Positions 44,520 through 53,143 of a stretch of DNA of 64,000 nucleotides are shown here, one piece after another. Under the pieces are notes generated by a model. It saw only the letters and a list, made by a program, of their open reading frames with translations, did no database searches and had not been told where the DNA came from. The position numbers and the translations under genes were made by a program. Position 1 is the first letter of the stretch, and each line of letters starts with the position of its first letter. The stretch is from CAYYMD01 sp964472875 (GTDB lineage Bacteria; Planctomycetota; Phycisphaerae; SM23-33): NCBI GenBank assembly GCA_964472875.1, contig CAYYMD010000001.1:50478-114477 (forward strand). Direction: 5' to 3'.

Positions 44520-46253
44520 ATGGCGCATAATTTGATTGAACCACACGGAGGCGAGCTGGTTAACCTTATGGTGGATGAGCAGAAAGCATCCGAACTGAAA
44601 AAACTCTCCAAGGACTTCCCCTCATGGGACCTTACGCCCCGGCAGTTCTGCGACCTGGAACTGCTGACCATAGGCGGTTTCTCGCCCCTGCGAGGATTCA
44701 TGACCGGGGACCAGTACGAAGGCGTTTGCGACGATATGCGCCTGCCCTCGGGCGAAATCTGGCCGTTGCCGATTATGCTGGACGTCAGCGAGGAAGTGGC
44801 CGGGAGTCTCAACACCGGCGACAAACTCGCGCTGCGGGACTTCGAGGGAGTTATGCTGGCGGTGCTGGACGTCGAGGACATCTGGCAGCCGGACCTTCAG
44901 GCCGAGGCCGAGAAGGTCTTCGGCACGACCAACGCCGAACACCCAGGCGTGGCCTACCTGATGAACAACACAAACCCGTATTACGTCGGCGGCACCGTCC
45001 AGGCCGTGGAGACGCCGCGGCATTACGACTACATCGAATACCGCCTGACCCCCGCCCAGTTGCGGAATCGCTTCAGCGAACTCGGCTGGCGGCAGGTGGT
45101 GACCTTCCAGACACGCAACCCCATGCACCGGGCGCACCAGGAACTGACATTCCGCGCGGCCCGGGAACTGGAGGCCAACCTGCTGATTCATCCGGTGGTT
45201 GGCATGACCAAGCCCGGCGACGTGGACCACTACACACGCGTCCGCTGCTACCAGGCCATACTGAAGCACTACCCCCGCAACACGGTCACCATGAGTCTGC
45301 TGCCGCTGGCGATGCGGATGGGCGGGCCAAGAGAGGCCGTGTGGCACGCCATAATCAGGAAGAACTACGGCTGCACGCATCTCATCGTCGGCCGCGACCA
45401 CGCCGGGCCGGGCAAAGACTCCAGCGGCGAGCCGTTCTACGGCCCCTACGAAGCCCAGGACCTGCTGAAAAAGCACGAGGACGAACTCGGCATGAAAATG
45501 GTGCCGTTCAAGATGATGGTTTACCTCGAGCAGGAGGACAAATACATCCCCGCCGACGAGGTCCCCGAAGGCGTCGAACCCAAGTCACTCTCGGGCACCG
45601 AGTTGCGGGCACGCCTGGCGGACGGGCGGGACATCCCCCACTGGTTCTCCTTCCCCGAGGTCATAAAGGAACTCCGCCGCACCTACCCGCCGCGGAGCAA
45701 ACAGGGCTTCACGGTGTTTTTCACCGGCCTGCCCAGCTCGGGCAAGTCAACGCTGGCCAACGTGCTGATGGTAAAACTGCTGGAGATCGGCGGCCGGCCG
45801 GTCACGCTGCTTGACGGCGACCTGGTGCGAAAGCACCTGTCGTCGGAGCTGGGCTTCTCCAAGGAGCACAGGGACATAAACATCCGCCGGATCGGCTGGG
45901 TGGCCTCGGAAATCACCAAAAACGGCGGCATCGCACTGTGCGCCCCCATCGCGCCGTATGACAGGATTCGCAAGGACGTCCGCGACATGATCCAGCCCAA
46001 GGGCGGGTTCGTTCTCGTCCACGTTTCCACGCCCGTGGAGGTCTGCGAGCAGCGCGACCGCAAGGGCCTCTTCGCCAAGGCCCGGGCAGGCATCATAAAG
46101 GAATTCACCGGAATATCGGACCCCTACGAAGAGCCCAAAGACGCCGACATGGCCTTCGACACCACCGACCTGGCCCCGGAAGAATGCGTCCAGAAGATAC
46201 TCCTGCACCTGGAAAAGGAAGGATACATAGCACCCAACGAAGACACGGCCTGA
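44520..46253 (+). CDS. Bifunctional sulfate adenylyltransferase / adenylylsulfate kinase
   Basis: Makes APS from sulfate and ATP, then PAPS; 577 aa. Residues about 1-395 are ATP sulfurylase, with QTRNPMHRAHQEL and GRDHAGPGKD as active-site motifs. Residues about 398-575 are APS kinase, with the P-loop TGLPSSGKSTLAN at about 401-413, LLDGDLVRKHLS and FAKARAGIIKEFTGISDPYE. The fusion suits making PAPS rather than only reducing sulfate. GGAG precedes the ATG, and a strong promoter lies upstream. CysQ follows, and a PAPS-type sulfotransferase is encoded at 52,059. Confidence 0.94.
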   Translation: MAHNLIEPHGGELVNLMVDEQKASELKKLSKDFPSWDLTPRQFCDLELLTIGGFSPLRGFMTGDQYEGVCDDMRLPSGEIWPLPIMLDVSEEVAGSLNTGDKLALRDFEGVMLAVLDVEDIWQPDLQAEAEKVFGTTNAEHPGVAYLMNNTNPYYVGGTVQAVETPRHYDYIEYRLTPAQLRNRFSELGWRQVVTFQTRNPMHRAHQELTFRAARELEANLLIHPVVGMTKPGDVDHYTRVRCYQAILKHYPRNTVTMSLLPLAMRMGGPREAVWHAIIRKNYGCTHLIVGRDHAGPGKDSSGEPFYGPYEAQDLLKKHEDELGMKMVPFKMMVYLEQEDKYIPADEVPEGVEPKSLSGTELRARLADGRDIPHWFSFPEVIKELRRTYPPRSKQGFTVFFTGLPSSGKSTLANVLMVKLLEIGGRPVTLLDGDLVRKHLSSELGFSKEHRDINIRRIGWVASEITKNGGIALCAPIAPYDRIRKDVRDMIQPKGGFVLVHVSTPVEVCEQRDRKGLFAKARAGIIKEFTGISDPYEEPKDADMAFDTTDLAPEECVQKILLHLEKEGYIAPNEDTA

Positions 46254-46322
46254 TTTTGTTAACTGGTGTAATCCTGCTATATATGCCGGATAGCGGGTTC
46301 TGGGAATTGCTTTGGAGCGACG

Positions 46323-47126
46323 ATGGATAAAAATACATTACAAAAACTCCTGCCCGAAGTTAGGCGCATCGCCGCCGAGGCCGGAGATGAAATACAGAAA
46401 ATCGCCGCCGGCCGGGTGAACGTCGAGGACAAGGCCGACGGCTCGCCCCTCACGGCTGCGGACATGGCCTCGCACCGGACCATCACCGAAGGTCTGGAAG
46501 CCCTGTCGCCGCAATGGCCGATAATCTCCGAGGAAGGCGACCTCGATAACATCGACCCCAACCGGTTCAAGACATACTGGTGCGTGGACCCGCTGGACGG
46601 GACCAAGGAATTCGTCAAAAAACTGCCAGAGTACACCGTCAATATCGCACTGGTGGAAAACGGCCGGCCGGTCCTGGGCGTAATACTCATCCCCGCTTCC
46701 GGCATCTGCTACTGGGCCGCCGACGGCCTCGGCGCAAGTAAGGCCGAAGGCAACGGCGAACCCCAAAAAATAAAGTCCGCCGAGCGGAAGACCAAACTGC
46801 GCGCCATGGTCAGCAGGTCGCACCTGTCCGACACGACACAGGAGTTCCTCGAGAAGCTGAACATCGAAAACACGCTGCCCCGCGGCAGTTCGCTGAAAAT
46901 CTGCGCTGTGGCCGACGGCGAAGCCGACATCTACCCGCGTCACGGCCCGACGTGGTTCTGGGACACGGCCGCAGGCGCCGCCATCGCACGCCAGGCCAAC
47001 TGCCGCATCGTGGACCTGAGCGGCCGCCCTCTTGAATACACTCCCCGCGACATCCTCAAGCACAGCGGCTTTATCGTCTGCGCCGGTGATCACATACTGA
47101 AATTAGTAAAATCGTTAATCGATTGA
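46323..47126 (+). CDS. cysQ: 3'(2'),5'-bisphosphate nucleotidase
   Basis: Removes the 3'-phosphate from PAP, the by-product of PAPS-dependent sulfotransfer; 267 aa, inositol-monophosphatase fold. Metal-binding motifs are ISEEGDLDN, DPLDGTKEFVKKLPEYTV (about residues 89-106) and PTWFWDTAAGAAIAR. GGAG lies 6 bases before the ATG. It follows sat/cysC, 69 bases apart, a natural pairing because PAP inhibits sulfotransferases. Confidence 0.92.
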   Translation: MDKNTLQKLLPEVRRIAAEAGDEIQKIAAGRVNVEDKADGSPLTAADMASHRTITEGLEALSPQWPIISEEGDLDNIDPNRFKTYWCVDPLDGTKEFVKKLPEYTVNIALVENGRPVLGVILIPASGICYWAADGLGASKAEGNGEPQKIKSAERKTKLRAMVSRSHLSDTTQEFLEKLNIENTLPRGSSLKICAVADGEADIYPRHGPTWFWDTAAGAAIARQANCRIVDLSGRPLEYTPRDILKHSGFIVCAGDHILKLVKSLID

Positions 47127-47154
47127 CGATCTGATTAACCAAATAAATTAACTA

Positions 47155-47796
47155 TTAAATCCACCCCCGGACCTTATACATCCCCCACGCGAGTACTTCG
47201 TAAATAACCATCGGCAAATCGGACAGGCGTTTCCAGAAATTCCATTCCTCCGGCCGTACTGTCTCCCAGTAGGGATATCTCATAATCAGGTGCTTGTATC
47301 CGGCACGGTTAAAGCTGGCATACGAACGGGATGTATGATAGCGCGACGTTACCACGATAAAACTGTCCCGGCCGGGGTCAACTCCCGGCAGGTCGGCCAC
47401 GGTCCTGGGATGATGTAATGTCCTCTGGGCCTTGTCATCGATTATTATGGAATCTTTCGGCACGCCGTAATGCTCCAAGACATTGGCCATAAGATTCGCA
47501 TCCTCGCCTTTGGAAGTTACGATTACCTTTTCCGCCCAGCCGTTTTCGTACAGGTTCGCGGCCTCCGCTAACCTCTCGTAGTCGCCGCCCAGAACGACTA
47601 TGTAGTCCGCGCGCCGTAAATCGTCCTGCATGGTCAACTCGTCCTGGGCCATGCCGCCCAGGGGCGTGAAAACATACACTATCACGCCAAGCACAATAAG
47701 ATTGACTGTCCATTGAACCAGAAGGAACAAGCGTTTCAACTTGCCCGATGACTCACCAGCGGCAACATCCTTCGATGAATTTTCTGCTTCTTCCAT
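47155..47796 (-). CDS. DUF218 (YdcF/SanA-like) membrane protein
   Basis: A 213-aa protein with one membrane span at about 25-47 (FLLVQWTVNLIVLGVIVYVF) and a DUF218 domain. The domain has ADYIVVLGGDYERLAEAANL, VIVTSKG and VTSRYHTSRSYASF. Family members act in cell-envelope or polysaccharide contexts, but their biochemistry is poorly known. ATG 47796 has GGGAG upstream; a longer frame from 47943 would run over the divergent promoter. It is divergent from the PEP-CTERM gene. Confidence 0.8.
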   Translation of the reverse strand: MEEAENSSKDVAAGESSGKLKRLFLLVQWTVNLIVLGVIVYVFTPLGGMAQDELTMQDDLRRADYIVVLGGDYERLAEAANLYENGWAEKVIVTSKGEDANLMANVLEHYGVPKDSIIIDDKAQRTLHHPRTVADLPGVDPGRDSFIVVTSRYHTSRSYASFNRAGYKHLIMRYPYWETVRPEEWNFWKRLSDLPMVIYEVLAWGMYKVRGWI

Positions 47797-47871
47797 GTTC
47801 TTTCTCCCAAAATGAACATTAGTATAAAATCGGACAGAAAAAATATAATGGCAAAATATTTTATTTTTTTC

Positions 47872-47899
47872 TGGACAATATGAAAAAGTAGTGTATAAT
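47872..47899 (+). promoter_or_regulatory. Strong promoter of the PEP-CTERM gene
   Basis: TGGACA (47872-47877) and a perfect TATAAT (47894-47899) are separated by 16 bases. The predicted leader is about 73 bases and has GGGAG 7 bases before the ATG. It is the best -10 element in the window. Confidence 0.6.
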
Positions 47900-47978
47900 T
47901 TCAAATCAACGTAAGCGGGAAGTTTTAAAGGGTAGTTTTGCAACCGTTCTAAACAACAGGGTAATTGGGAGAAATATT

Positions 47979-48710
47979 ATGATGGGAAAGCATGTAAGCA
48001 TTTCAGTGTTATGTGGTATTGTTCTTTTTGTTCTCGCGGGTCGATCCGTCAAAGCGAATTATACTACGGAGTACATGCCGGCAGATGTCGCCTTAGGCAT
48101 AAATCTCAGAACTAACGATGCTGCAAATTTAACAGACCCATGTTATTTATCAACATATTCGGATTACCCCACAGACAATATGCTGGTATGGTTTGATTTT
48201 ACGGGCTGGCCGACTAACACTGATGTTCAAAGCGCAACACTTCGTTTAACGAGATCCAGCATAGAAACCACCGGCAATTACGATATAACAGCATGGGCAC
48301 TTCAAGCAGGAAACACAACGTGGTATAAGTACCCTTCGTTCGTTACGGGAAACTACCAATATGATGATGGAGAAGGCGGCAATCCTGAAGTGCCCTGGAA
48401 CGACGGTGATGGTGGAGCCGTCACTGTTGAAGAAGCCGGTGACCTCTATTTTGGAAATATCTATGACTACTCCTGGAACGGAGATGTTATTGATTTAACT
48501 TTAGGGCCAAGCAAAGTGGAAAACTGGCTATCGGGCGCTTATGAAAATAACGGCCTGCGGGTTTATGGCACGACAACGTGGTCCGACAAATTTTATGTCA
48601 GCGGGCCAAATAAACCGGTACTAATCATTGAGTCCGACGCTCCCGAACCCGCCAGTTTCGCGCTGCTGGCCCTCGGCGGTGTGGGGCTTTTGCTATCCAA
48701 ACGCAGATGA
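47979..48710 (+). CDS. PEP-CTERM sorted extracellular protein
   Basis: A 243-aa exported protein. The signal peptide is in the first 26 residues (ISVLCGIVLFVLAGRSVKA), and a mid-region DNRLRE/CBM96-like beta domain is suggested by VQSATLRLTRSSIETTGNYD and the CBM-like GLRVYGTTTW. The C-terminal PEPASFALLALGGVGLLL followed by a basic KRR is a classic PEP-CTERM signal, the target of exosortase in planctomycetes and others. No exosortase gene is in the window. It could be a surface or polymer-associated protein. Confidence 0.85.
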   Translation: MMGKHVSISVLCGIVLFVLAGRSVKANYTTEYMPADVALGINLRTNDAANLTDPCYLSTYSDYPTDNMLVWFDFTGWPTNTDVQSATLRLTRSSIETTGNYDITAWALQAGNTTWYKYPSFVTGNYQYDDGEGGNPEVPWNDGDGGAVTVEEAGDLYFGNIYDYSWNGDVIDLTLGPSKVENWLSGAYENNGLRVYGTTTWSDKFYVSGPNKPVLIIESDAPEPASFALLALGGVGLLLSKRR

Positions 48711-48782
48711 ATAAACGTTAAAACTCGACCGGCTTGATTCATGCGGTGATGTGTTAGCATCTTGCTAGGCCTGTGTTTAAAA

Positions 48783-48808
48783 TTACTGGCCCAGCCTTCG
48801 GCCGGTAA
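48783..48808 (+). terminator. Candidate terminator hairpin after the PEP-CTERM gene
   Basis: A 9-bp stem (TTACTGGCC/GGCCGGTAA, one G-T pair) with an 8-base loop, 72 bases after the stop. There is no T-run after it, so it may be a processing or Rho-associated structure rather than an intrinsic terminator. Confidence 0.4.
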
Positions 48809-49000
48809 CTAAACGGACTGGCTTTCACTTCTCTCATCCTATCCGCTCTATTTAGACGAACGGTTAAAGGTCCTGACAAATTCGATTGACTTTATCTCTT
48901 TAACGTGCCAAAACATTCGAATATTTCATTAAATCGCTCGGAAATAATCTTCTCCTATTAAAAAGATTTGATTTTTTCGACGATTTACGGATATGTTCTT

Positions 49001-49031
49001 ATTTTCGCGAACGAAACCGACGAGCGAAAAT
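49001..49031. promoter_or_regulatory. Perfect 8-bp inverted repeat upstream of wbpB
   Basis: ATTTTCGC (49001-49008) and GCGAAAAT (49024-49031) are perfect reverse complements with a 15-base spacer, 87 bases before the wbpB ATG. This could be an operator half-site pair or a leader hairpin. The function is unknown. Confidence 0.35.
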
Positions 49032-49117
49032 CATTGCACCCGCCTAACAGGTAATCTTAACGAGGATCTGGTACCGCAGATTCGGGCTGCGTTCGAATAT
49101 TTGAACAGGAGATTAAA

Positions 49118-50125
49118 ATGACTAACGTTGCAGTAATCGGAGCGGGCAACTGGGGCAAGAACTTGGTTCGCAACTTTGCTTCGCTGGACGGCACGAATCT
49201 GAAATACATCTGCGACCTGAACGATGATACGTGCAAAAGGATGTCGGCCCAGTATCCGCAGGCCACGGTCACCGACAATATCGAGTCCGCACTGGCCGAC
49301 GGCGACGTCGACGCGGCGGTAATCGCAGTGGATGCACCGCACCATTATAAAGTGGCCGCCTCTGCAATCCAGGCCGGCAAGCATACGTACGTGGAGAAAC
49401 CCCTGACGCTCTCCAGCGAGAACGCACAGAAACTCAACAAACTCGCCGACGAAAAAGGCGTTAAACTGATGGTCGGTCACCTGCTGGAATATCATCCGGC
49501 CGTGGAGTACATGAAGGGCGGCGTCACCGGCGGAGAAATCGGCGACCCGCTGTACCTTTACTTCCAGCGGGTGAACCTCGGCATCGTCCGCAAGGCCGAA
49601 AACGCCTGGTGGTCGCTTGCCCCCCACGACGTTTCCGTCGCCTGCTACCTGTTCGACGCCGAGCCGGTCTCGGTCTCGGCCAGCGGACACGATTATCTCC
49701 AGAGAGGCATCGAGGACGTGGTCTTCGCCAACCTGAAGTTCGCCGACGGCAAGATGGCCCACATACACGTGTCCTGGCTGGACCCGCATAAAATCCGCAA
49801 GGTTACGCTGGTGGGCTCGCAAAAAATGGTGGTATTCGATGACATGGAGGCGGCCGAGAAGGTCCGGGTTTACGACAAGGGCGCGGATGTGCAAACATCC
49901 GTCGACAGTTACGCCGAGGCCATTACACTCAGAACCGGGGATATCCTTATCCCGAAGATTCCCCGCCAGGAGCCGCTGCGGACAGAATGCCAACACTTCG
50001 TCGACTGCATAGCCGAGGACAAGACGCCGCGCAGCGACGGCAAGGACGGCCTGAGGGTGGTAAAGGTGCTCGAGGCGGGCGGCGAGTCGCTGAAGCAAGG
50101 CGGCCAGCCGGTCGAATTAAAATAA
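49118..50125 (+). CDS. Gfo/Idh/MocA-family oxidoreductase, WbpB-like
   Basis: NAD-dependent sugar oxidoreductase, 335 aa. The Rossmann motif is VIGAGNWGKNLVRNF (5-19), the conserved Lys is in YVEKPLTLSSENA (about 93), and the C-terminal domain is typical. WbpB oxidises the 3-position of UDP-GlcNAcA before transamination. It is encoded in a block with a WbpD-like acetyltransferase and a WbpE-like aminotransferase, which strongly supports that pathway. GGAG lies before the ATG. Confidence 0.85.
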   Translation: MTNVAVIGAGNWGKNLVRNFASLDGTNLKYICDLNDDTCKRMSAQYPQATVTDNIESALADGDVDAAVIAVDAPHHYKVAASAIQAGKHTYVEKPLTLSSENAQKLNKLADEKGVKLMVGHLLEYHPAVEYMKGGVTGGEIGDPLYLYFQRVNLGIVRKAENAWWSLAPHDVSVACYLFDAEPVSVSASGHDYLQRGIEDVVFANLKFADGKMAHIHVSWLDPHKIRKVTLVGSQKMVVFDDMEAAEKVRVYDKGADVQTSVDSYAEAITLRTGDILIPKIPRQEPLRTECQHFVDCIAEDKTPRSDGKDGLRVVKVLEAGGESLKQGGQPVELK

Positions 50126-50185
50126 TCCCAGGTATGGCAGGCGCCCCGCCTGTCGCACACAACCGAATAGCCAAGAGAATCAGCA

Positions 50186-50857
50186 ATGGCAAATGATAAA
50201 AACAAACCATATTTCGCCCACGAGAGCGCGTACGTGGACGATGGTGCAGAAATAGGCGACGGCACAAAGATTTGGCACTTCGCCCACATCATGAGCGGCG
50301 CGAAAATCGGGCAAAAGTGTATATTCGGCCAGAACACCATGGTCGCAGGCGGCGTCGATATCGGCAATAACGTCAAGGTGCAGAACAACGTGGCCATCTA
50401 CACCGGAACGGTCGTCGAGGACGACGTGTTCCTCGGCCCCAGTTGCGTTCTGACCAACGTCACTAACCCCCGCAGCCAGGTGGTCCGTCACAGTCTTTAC
50501 GAAAAAACCGTTCTTCGCCGCGGTGCAACCGTCGGCGCAAACGCAACAATCGTCTGCGGCATCGAAGTCGGCCGCTACGCATTCATTGCAGCCGGTGCCG
50601 TCGTGGCCGGGTATGTTCCCGACTACGCGCTGATGGCGGGCGTGCCGGCAAAACAGATGGGCTGGATGAGCAGGCACGGCCACCGCCTTGCCGACCCGGA
50701 CTCCGAAGGCGTAATGGTCTGCCCGGAAAGCGGCTACAAGTACAAGGAAACCGAACCCGGCGTGCTGAAGTGCCTCGACCTCGACGAGGAGGCCCCCCTG
50801 CCGCCGGAGTTGTCCCAAGGAAATATTTCGTACGACGAGTTCAAGAATAAGTCATAA
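50186..50857 (+). CDS. Left-handed beta-helix acetyltransferase, WbpD-like
   Basis: Hexapeptide-repeat N-acetyltransferase, 223 aa. Repeats run from about 18 to 155 (ICGN-type units such as IGDGTKIWHFAHIMSGAKIG and VGANATIVCGIEVG). The C-terminal region has a short Cys-bearing segment (MVCPESGYKYKE) that I recall from WbpD/WlbB relatives. The likely reaction is acetyl-CoA-dependent acetylation of the 3-amino group. It is 60 bases after wbpB and 34 bases before wbpE. Confidence 0.85.
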   Translation: MANDKNKPYFAHESAYVDDGAEIGDGTKIWHFAHIMSGAKIGQKCIFGQNTMVAGGVDIGNNVKVQNNVAIYTGTVVEDDVFLGPSCVLTNVTNPRSQVVRHSLYEKTVLRRGATVGANATIVCGIEVGRYAFIAAGAVVAGYVPDYALMAGVPAKQMGWMSRHGHRLADPDSEGVMVCPESGYKYKETEPGVLKCLDLDEEAPLPPELSQGNISYDEFKNKS

Positions 50858-50891
50858 ACTACACTCACCAAGCACAGAAAAGAGGATAATT

Positions 50892-51995
50892 ATGAAAGTT
50901 CCGATGCTGGATTTAAAAGCGCAGTACGCTTCGATAAAGGATGAAGTGGACGCGGCCGTTGGCGAGGTCCTGGAAAGCCAACTGGGCATCAACGGCCCGC
51001 AGGTCAAGGAACTACAGGCAAAGATTGCCGAATATTCTAACACCAAGGCGGCCGTGGGAGTCTCCAGCGGCACCGACGCCCTGCTGGCGTCACTGATGAC
51101 TCTCGGCATCGGCGACGGCGACGAGGTCATCACCACGCCGTACACGTTCTTCGCCACCGGCGGCAGCATCTGGCGGACTGGCGCCAGGCCGGTCTTTGTG
51201 GACATCGAGGCGGACACGTTCAACATAGACCCCTCCAAAATCGAGGCGGCCGTCACCGACAAGACAAAGGCCATCATGCCTGTGCACCTGTTCGGCCAGG
51301 TCGCCGAGATGGACCCCATTATGGAAATCGCCCAGAAGCACAACCTGGCCGTTATAGAAGATGCGGCCCAGGCCATCGGCGCCGAATACAAGGACAAAAA
51401 GGCCGGCTCGATGGGCACCACCGGGTGCTTCAGTTTCTTCCCGTCGAAGAACCTCGGCGGCGTCGGCGACGGCGGCATGATCGTCACACAGGATGAGGAA
51501 CTGGCCGACAAACTCGCCCAGTGCCGCAACCACGGCTCAAAGCCCAAGTACTACCACAAGTGGGTCGGCGGGAACTTCCGCCTGGACACCATCCAGGCGG
51601 CCATCCTGCTGGTAAAGTTGCAATATCTTGATAAATGGTCCAGGCAGCGTCGCGAAAACGCCGCCAAATATGACGAACTTTTCGCCGACTTCGAGAAGGT
51701 AACCACGCCGATAATCCGCGATTACAACACCACGATTTACAACCAGTATGTCATCCGCGTGCCTCGGCGGGACGAGTTGATGGCCCACCTGAAGGAAAAC
51801 GACATCGGCTGCGCAATATATTACCCGCTGTCGCTGCATCAGCAGGAATGCTTCGCCTCGCTGGGCTACAAGACAGGCGATTTCCCCGAATCGGAAAAGG
51901 CCGCAGAGGAAACATTGGCTATTCCGGTCTACCCCGAACTGACGGATGAGCAGATTCAACACGTGGCCGTGACGATTAAGAAGTTTTTATCATAA
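50892..51995 (+). CDS. DegT/DnrJ/EryC1 aminotransferase, WbpE-like
   Basis: PLP-dependent sugar aminotransferase, 367 aa. The PLP lysine is K186 in FSFFPSKNLGGVGDGG. N-terminal MLDLKAQYASIKDEV and AVGVSSGTDALLASLM are typical, as is EDAAQAIGAEY. WbpE makes UDP-GlcNAc3NA from the WbpB product. GAGG precedes the ATG. It is the last gene of the three-gene block. Confidence 0.88.
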   Translation: MKVPMLDLKAQYASIKDEVDAAVGEVLESQLGINGPQVKELQAKIAEYSNTKAAVGVSSGTDALLASLMTLGIGDGDEVITTPYTFFATGGSIWRTGARPVFVDIEADTFNIDPSKIEAAVTDKTKAIMPVHLFGQVAEMDPIMEIAQKHNLAVIEDAAQAIGAEYKDKKAGSMGTTGCFSFFPSKNLGGVGDGGMIVTQDEELADKLAQCRNHGSKPKYYHKWVGGNFRLDTIQAAILLVKLQYLDKWSRQRRENAAKYDELFADFEKVTTPIIRDYNTTIYNQYVIRVPRRDELMAHLKENDIGCAIYYPLSLHQQECFASLGYKTGDFPESEKAAEETLAIPVYPELTDEQIQHVAVTIKKFLS

Positions 51996-52058
51996 GAACC
52001 CATTTACTTAAAAATAGTAAATTCATACTACTAATGCTTAATCATAAAACATGCATTT

Positions 52059-53015
52059 ATGTTCAATAAACTATTCAAACGTGCGTTATTGGCTTTCAAT
52101 CGACTTACATCTCCAATATCAGATGTAATAGAGATACCTTTTGAACGGCGAATACAAGACATTAAATTTGCTCCTATATTTATAATTGGCCCTGCCAGGT
52201 CCGGCACAACTCTTGTATATCAGTGTATAACCCAAGGTCTTAAGACCAGTTATTTTCCTAACTTTGCAACCTGGTTGCCCAATTTCCCGATATTCGCCGC
52301 CTCGGTTGCGTCAAGTTTTGATGTCTCATGTCCTCTTGAATGCTTCGAAAGTAATTACGGCAAGACGAAAGGATGGTTGGCTCCTGCACAGGGATATGAG
52401 ATTTGGACAAGATGGTTTCAAAATATTAATGACTACAGCGCCCCAACGAATTTTGACGATGCTGCAATATTCAAGATTCGTAAAGTAGTCGCATCATTCG
52501 AAAAGTTGTTTGATGCGCCTTTTGTTAACAAATGGCCTGGATTTAACGTTTTTATGGCAAAATTGTCGAATACTTTTCCTAACGCTATGTTTGTTAGGGT
52601 TCATCGAGATTATCTACAAATCGCCCAGTCAGTATTAAAAGGAAGGCTGGATCTGTATGATAATCCATATAAATCATTTACACGGCTTCCAACAAGCTAT
52701 CGACGTTTCCAAGATAAACACTACATTGATCAAATATGCGCTTACGTTCTGGGAATTGAAGCTGATCTTAATAGGTCTCAATTGGCTATTGGTACTGACA
52801 AATTCTATCATATCAACTATGATGATTTATGCAGATACCCTCATGGTATAATTTTAGATTTTGCAAATTGGTACTCTGAGAATACAGGTTACTTGTTAAC
52901 TAAGAGAGGTAATATACAAGATTCATTTAAAGTCTCAACTAAACAAAAAGTTGATGATCGGGATTATGAGGCATTAAAGGTCTGTATGGCTAAAATGGAA
53001 GGTTTGAATTTTTAA
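52059..53015 (+). CDS. PAPS-dependent sulfotransferase family protein
   Basis: A 318-aa protein with a sulfotransferase fold. The 5'-phosphosulfate loop is IIGPARSGTTLVYQC (residues about 43-57), and the 3'-phosphate motif is VRVHRDYLQIAQSVLKGR. These fit transfer of sulfate from PAPS to a sugar or other hydroxyl. It opens the AT-rich polysaccharide cluster; no good ribosome binding site precedes its ATG. The PAPS-making and PAP-clearing genes at 44,520 and 46,323 make a sulfated polymer plausible. Confidence 0.8.
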   Translation: MFNKLFKRALLAFNRLTSPISDVIEIPFERRIQDIKFAPIFIIGPARSGTTLVYQCITQGLKTSYFPNFATWLPNFPIFAASVASSFDVSCPLECFESNYGKTKGWLAPAQGYEIWTRWFQNINDYSAPTNFDDAAIFKIRKVVASFEKLFDAPFVNKWPGFNVFMAKLSNTFPNAMFVRVHRDYLQIAQSVLKGRLDLYDNPYKSFTRLPTSYRRFQDKHYIDQICAYVLGIEADLNRSQLAIGTDKFYHINYDDLCRYPHGIILDFANWYSENTGYLLTKRGNIQDSFKVSTKQKVDDRDYEALKVCMAKMEGLNF

Positions 53016-53143
53016 AGGACCCAATAATAAATAACGCAAATATAGCCGATATATTCACAGGTATATGCGATGTTATACATTAGGATTAATGTTATTATTT
53101 AACGCTTTACTATTCATCTGCCTTATACAAATAGGTCGATCAA

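Larger units (their letters stand above)
48711..49117. other. Intergenic region between the PEP-CTERM gene and wbpB
   Basis: About 407 bases, AT-rich in the second half, with no open reading frame of note. It contains a 9-bp hairpin (48783-48808), a second perfect 8-bp inverted repeat (49001-49031), and the ribosome binding site of wbpB. A promoter for wbpB must lie here; TTGATT and TATGTT with 18-base spacing near 48,967-48,996 is a weak candidate. Confidence 0.45.

Noticed and set aside
44622..45476. A 284-codon minus-strand frame opposite the sat/cysC gene
   Set aside because: The plus-strand gene has clear catalytic motifs throughout; this frame is its shadow.
46338..47093. A 251-codon minus-strand frame opposite cysQ
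   Set aside because: It is a shadow of cysQ, whose metal-binding motifs are intact.
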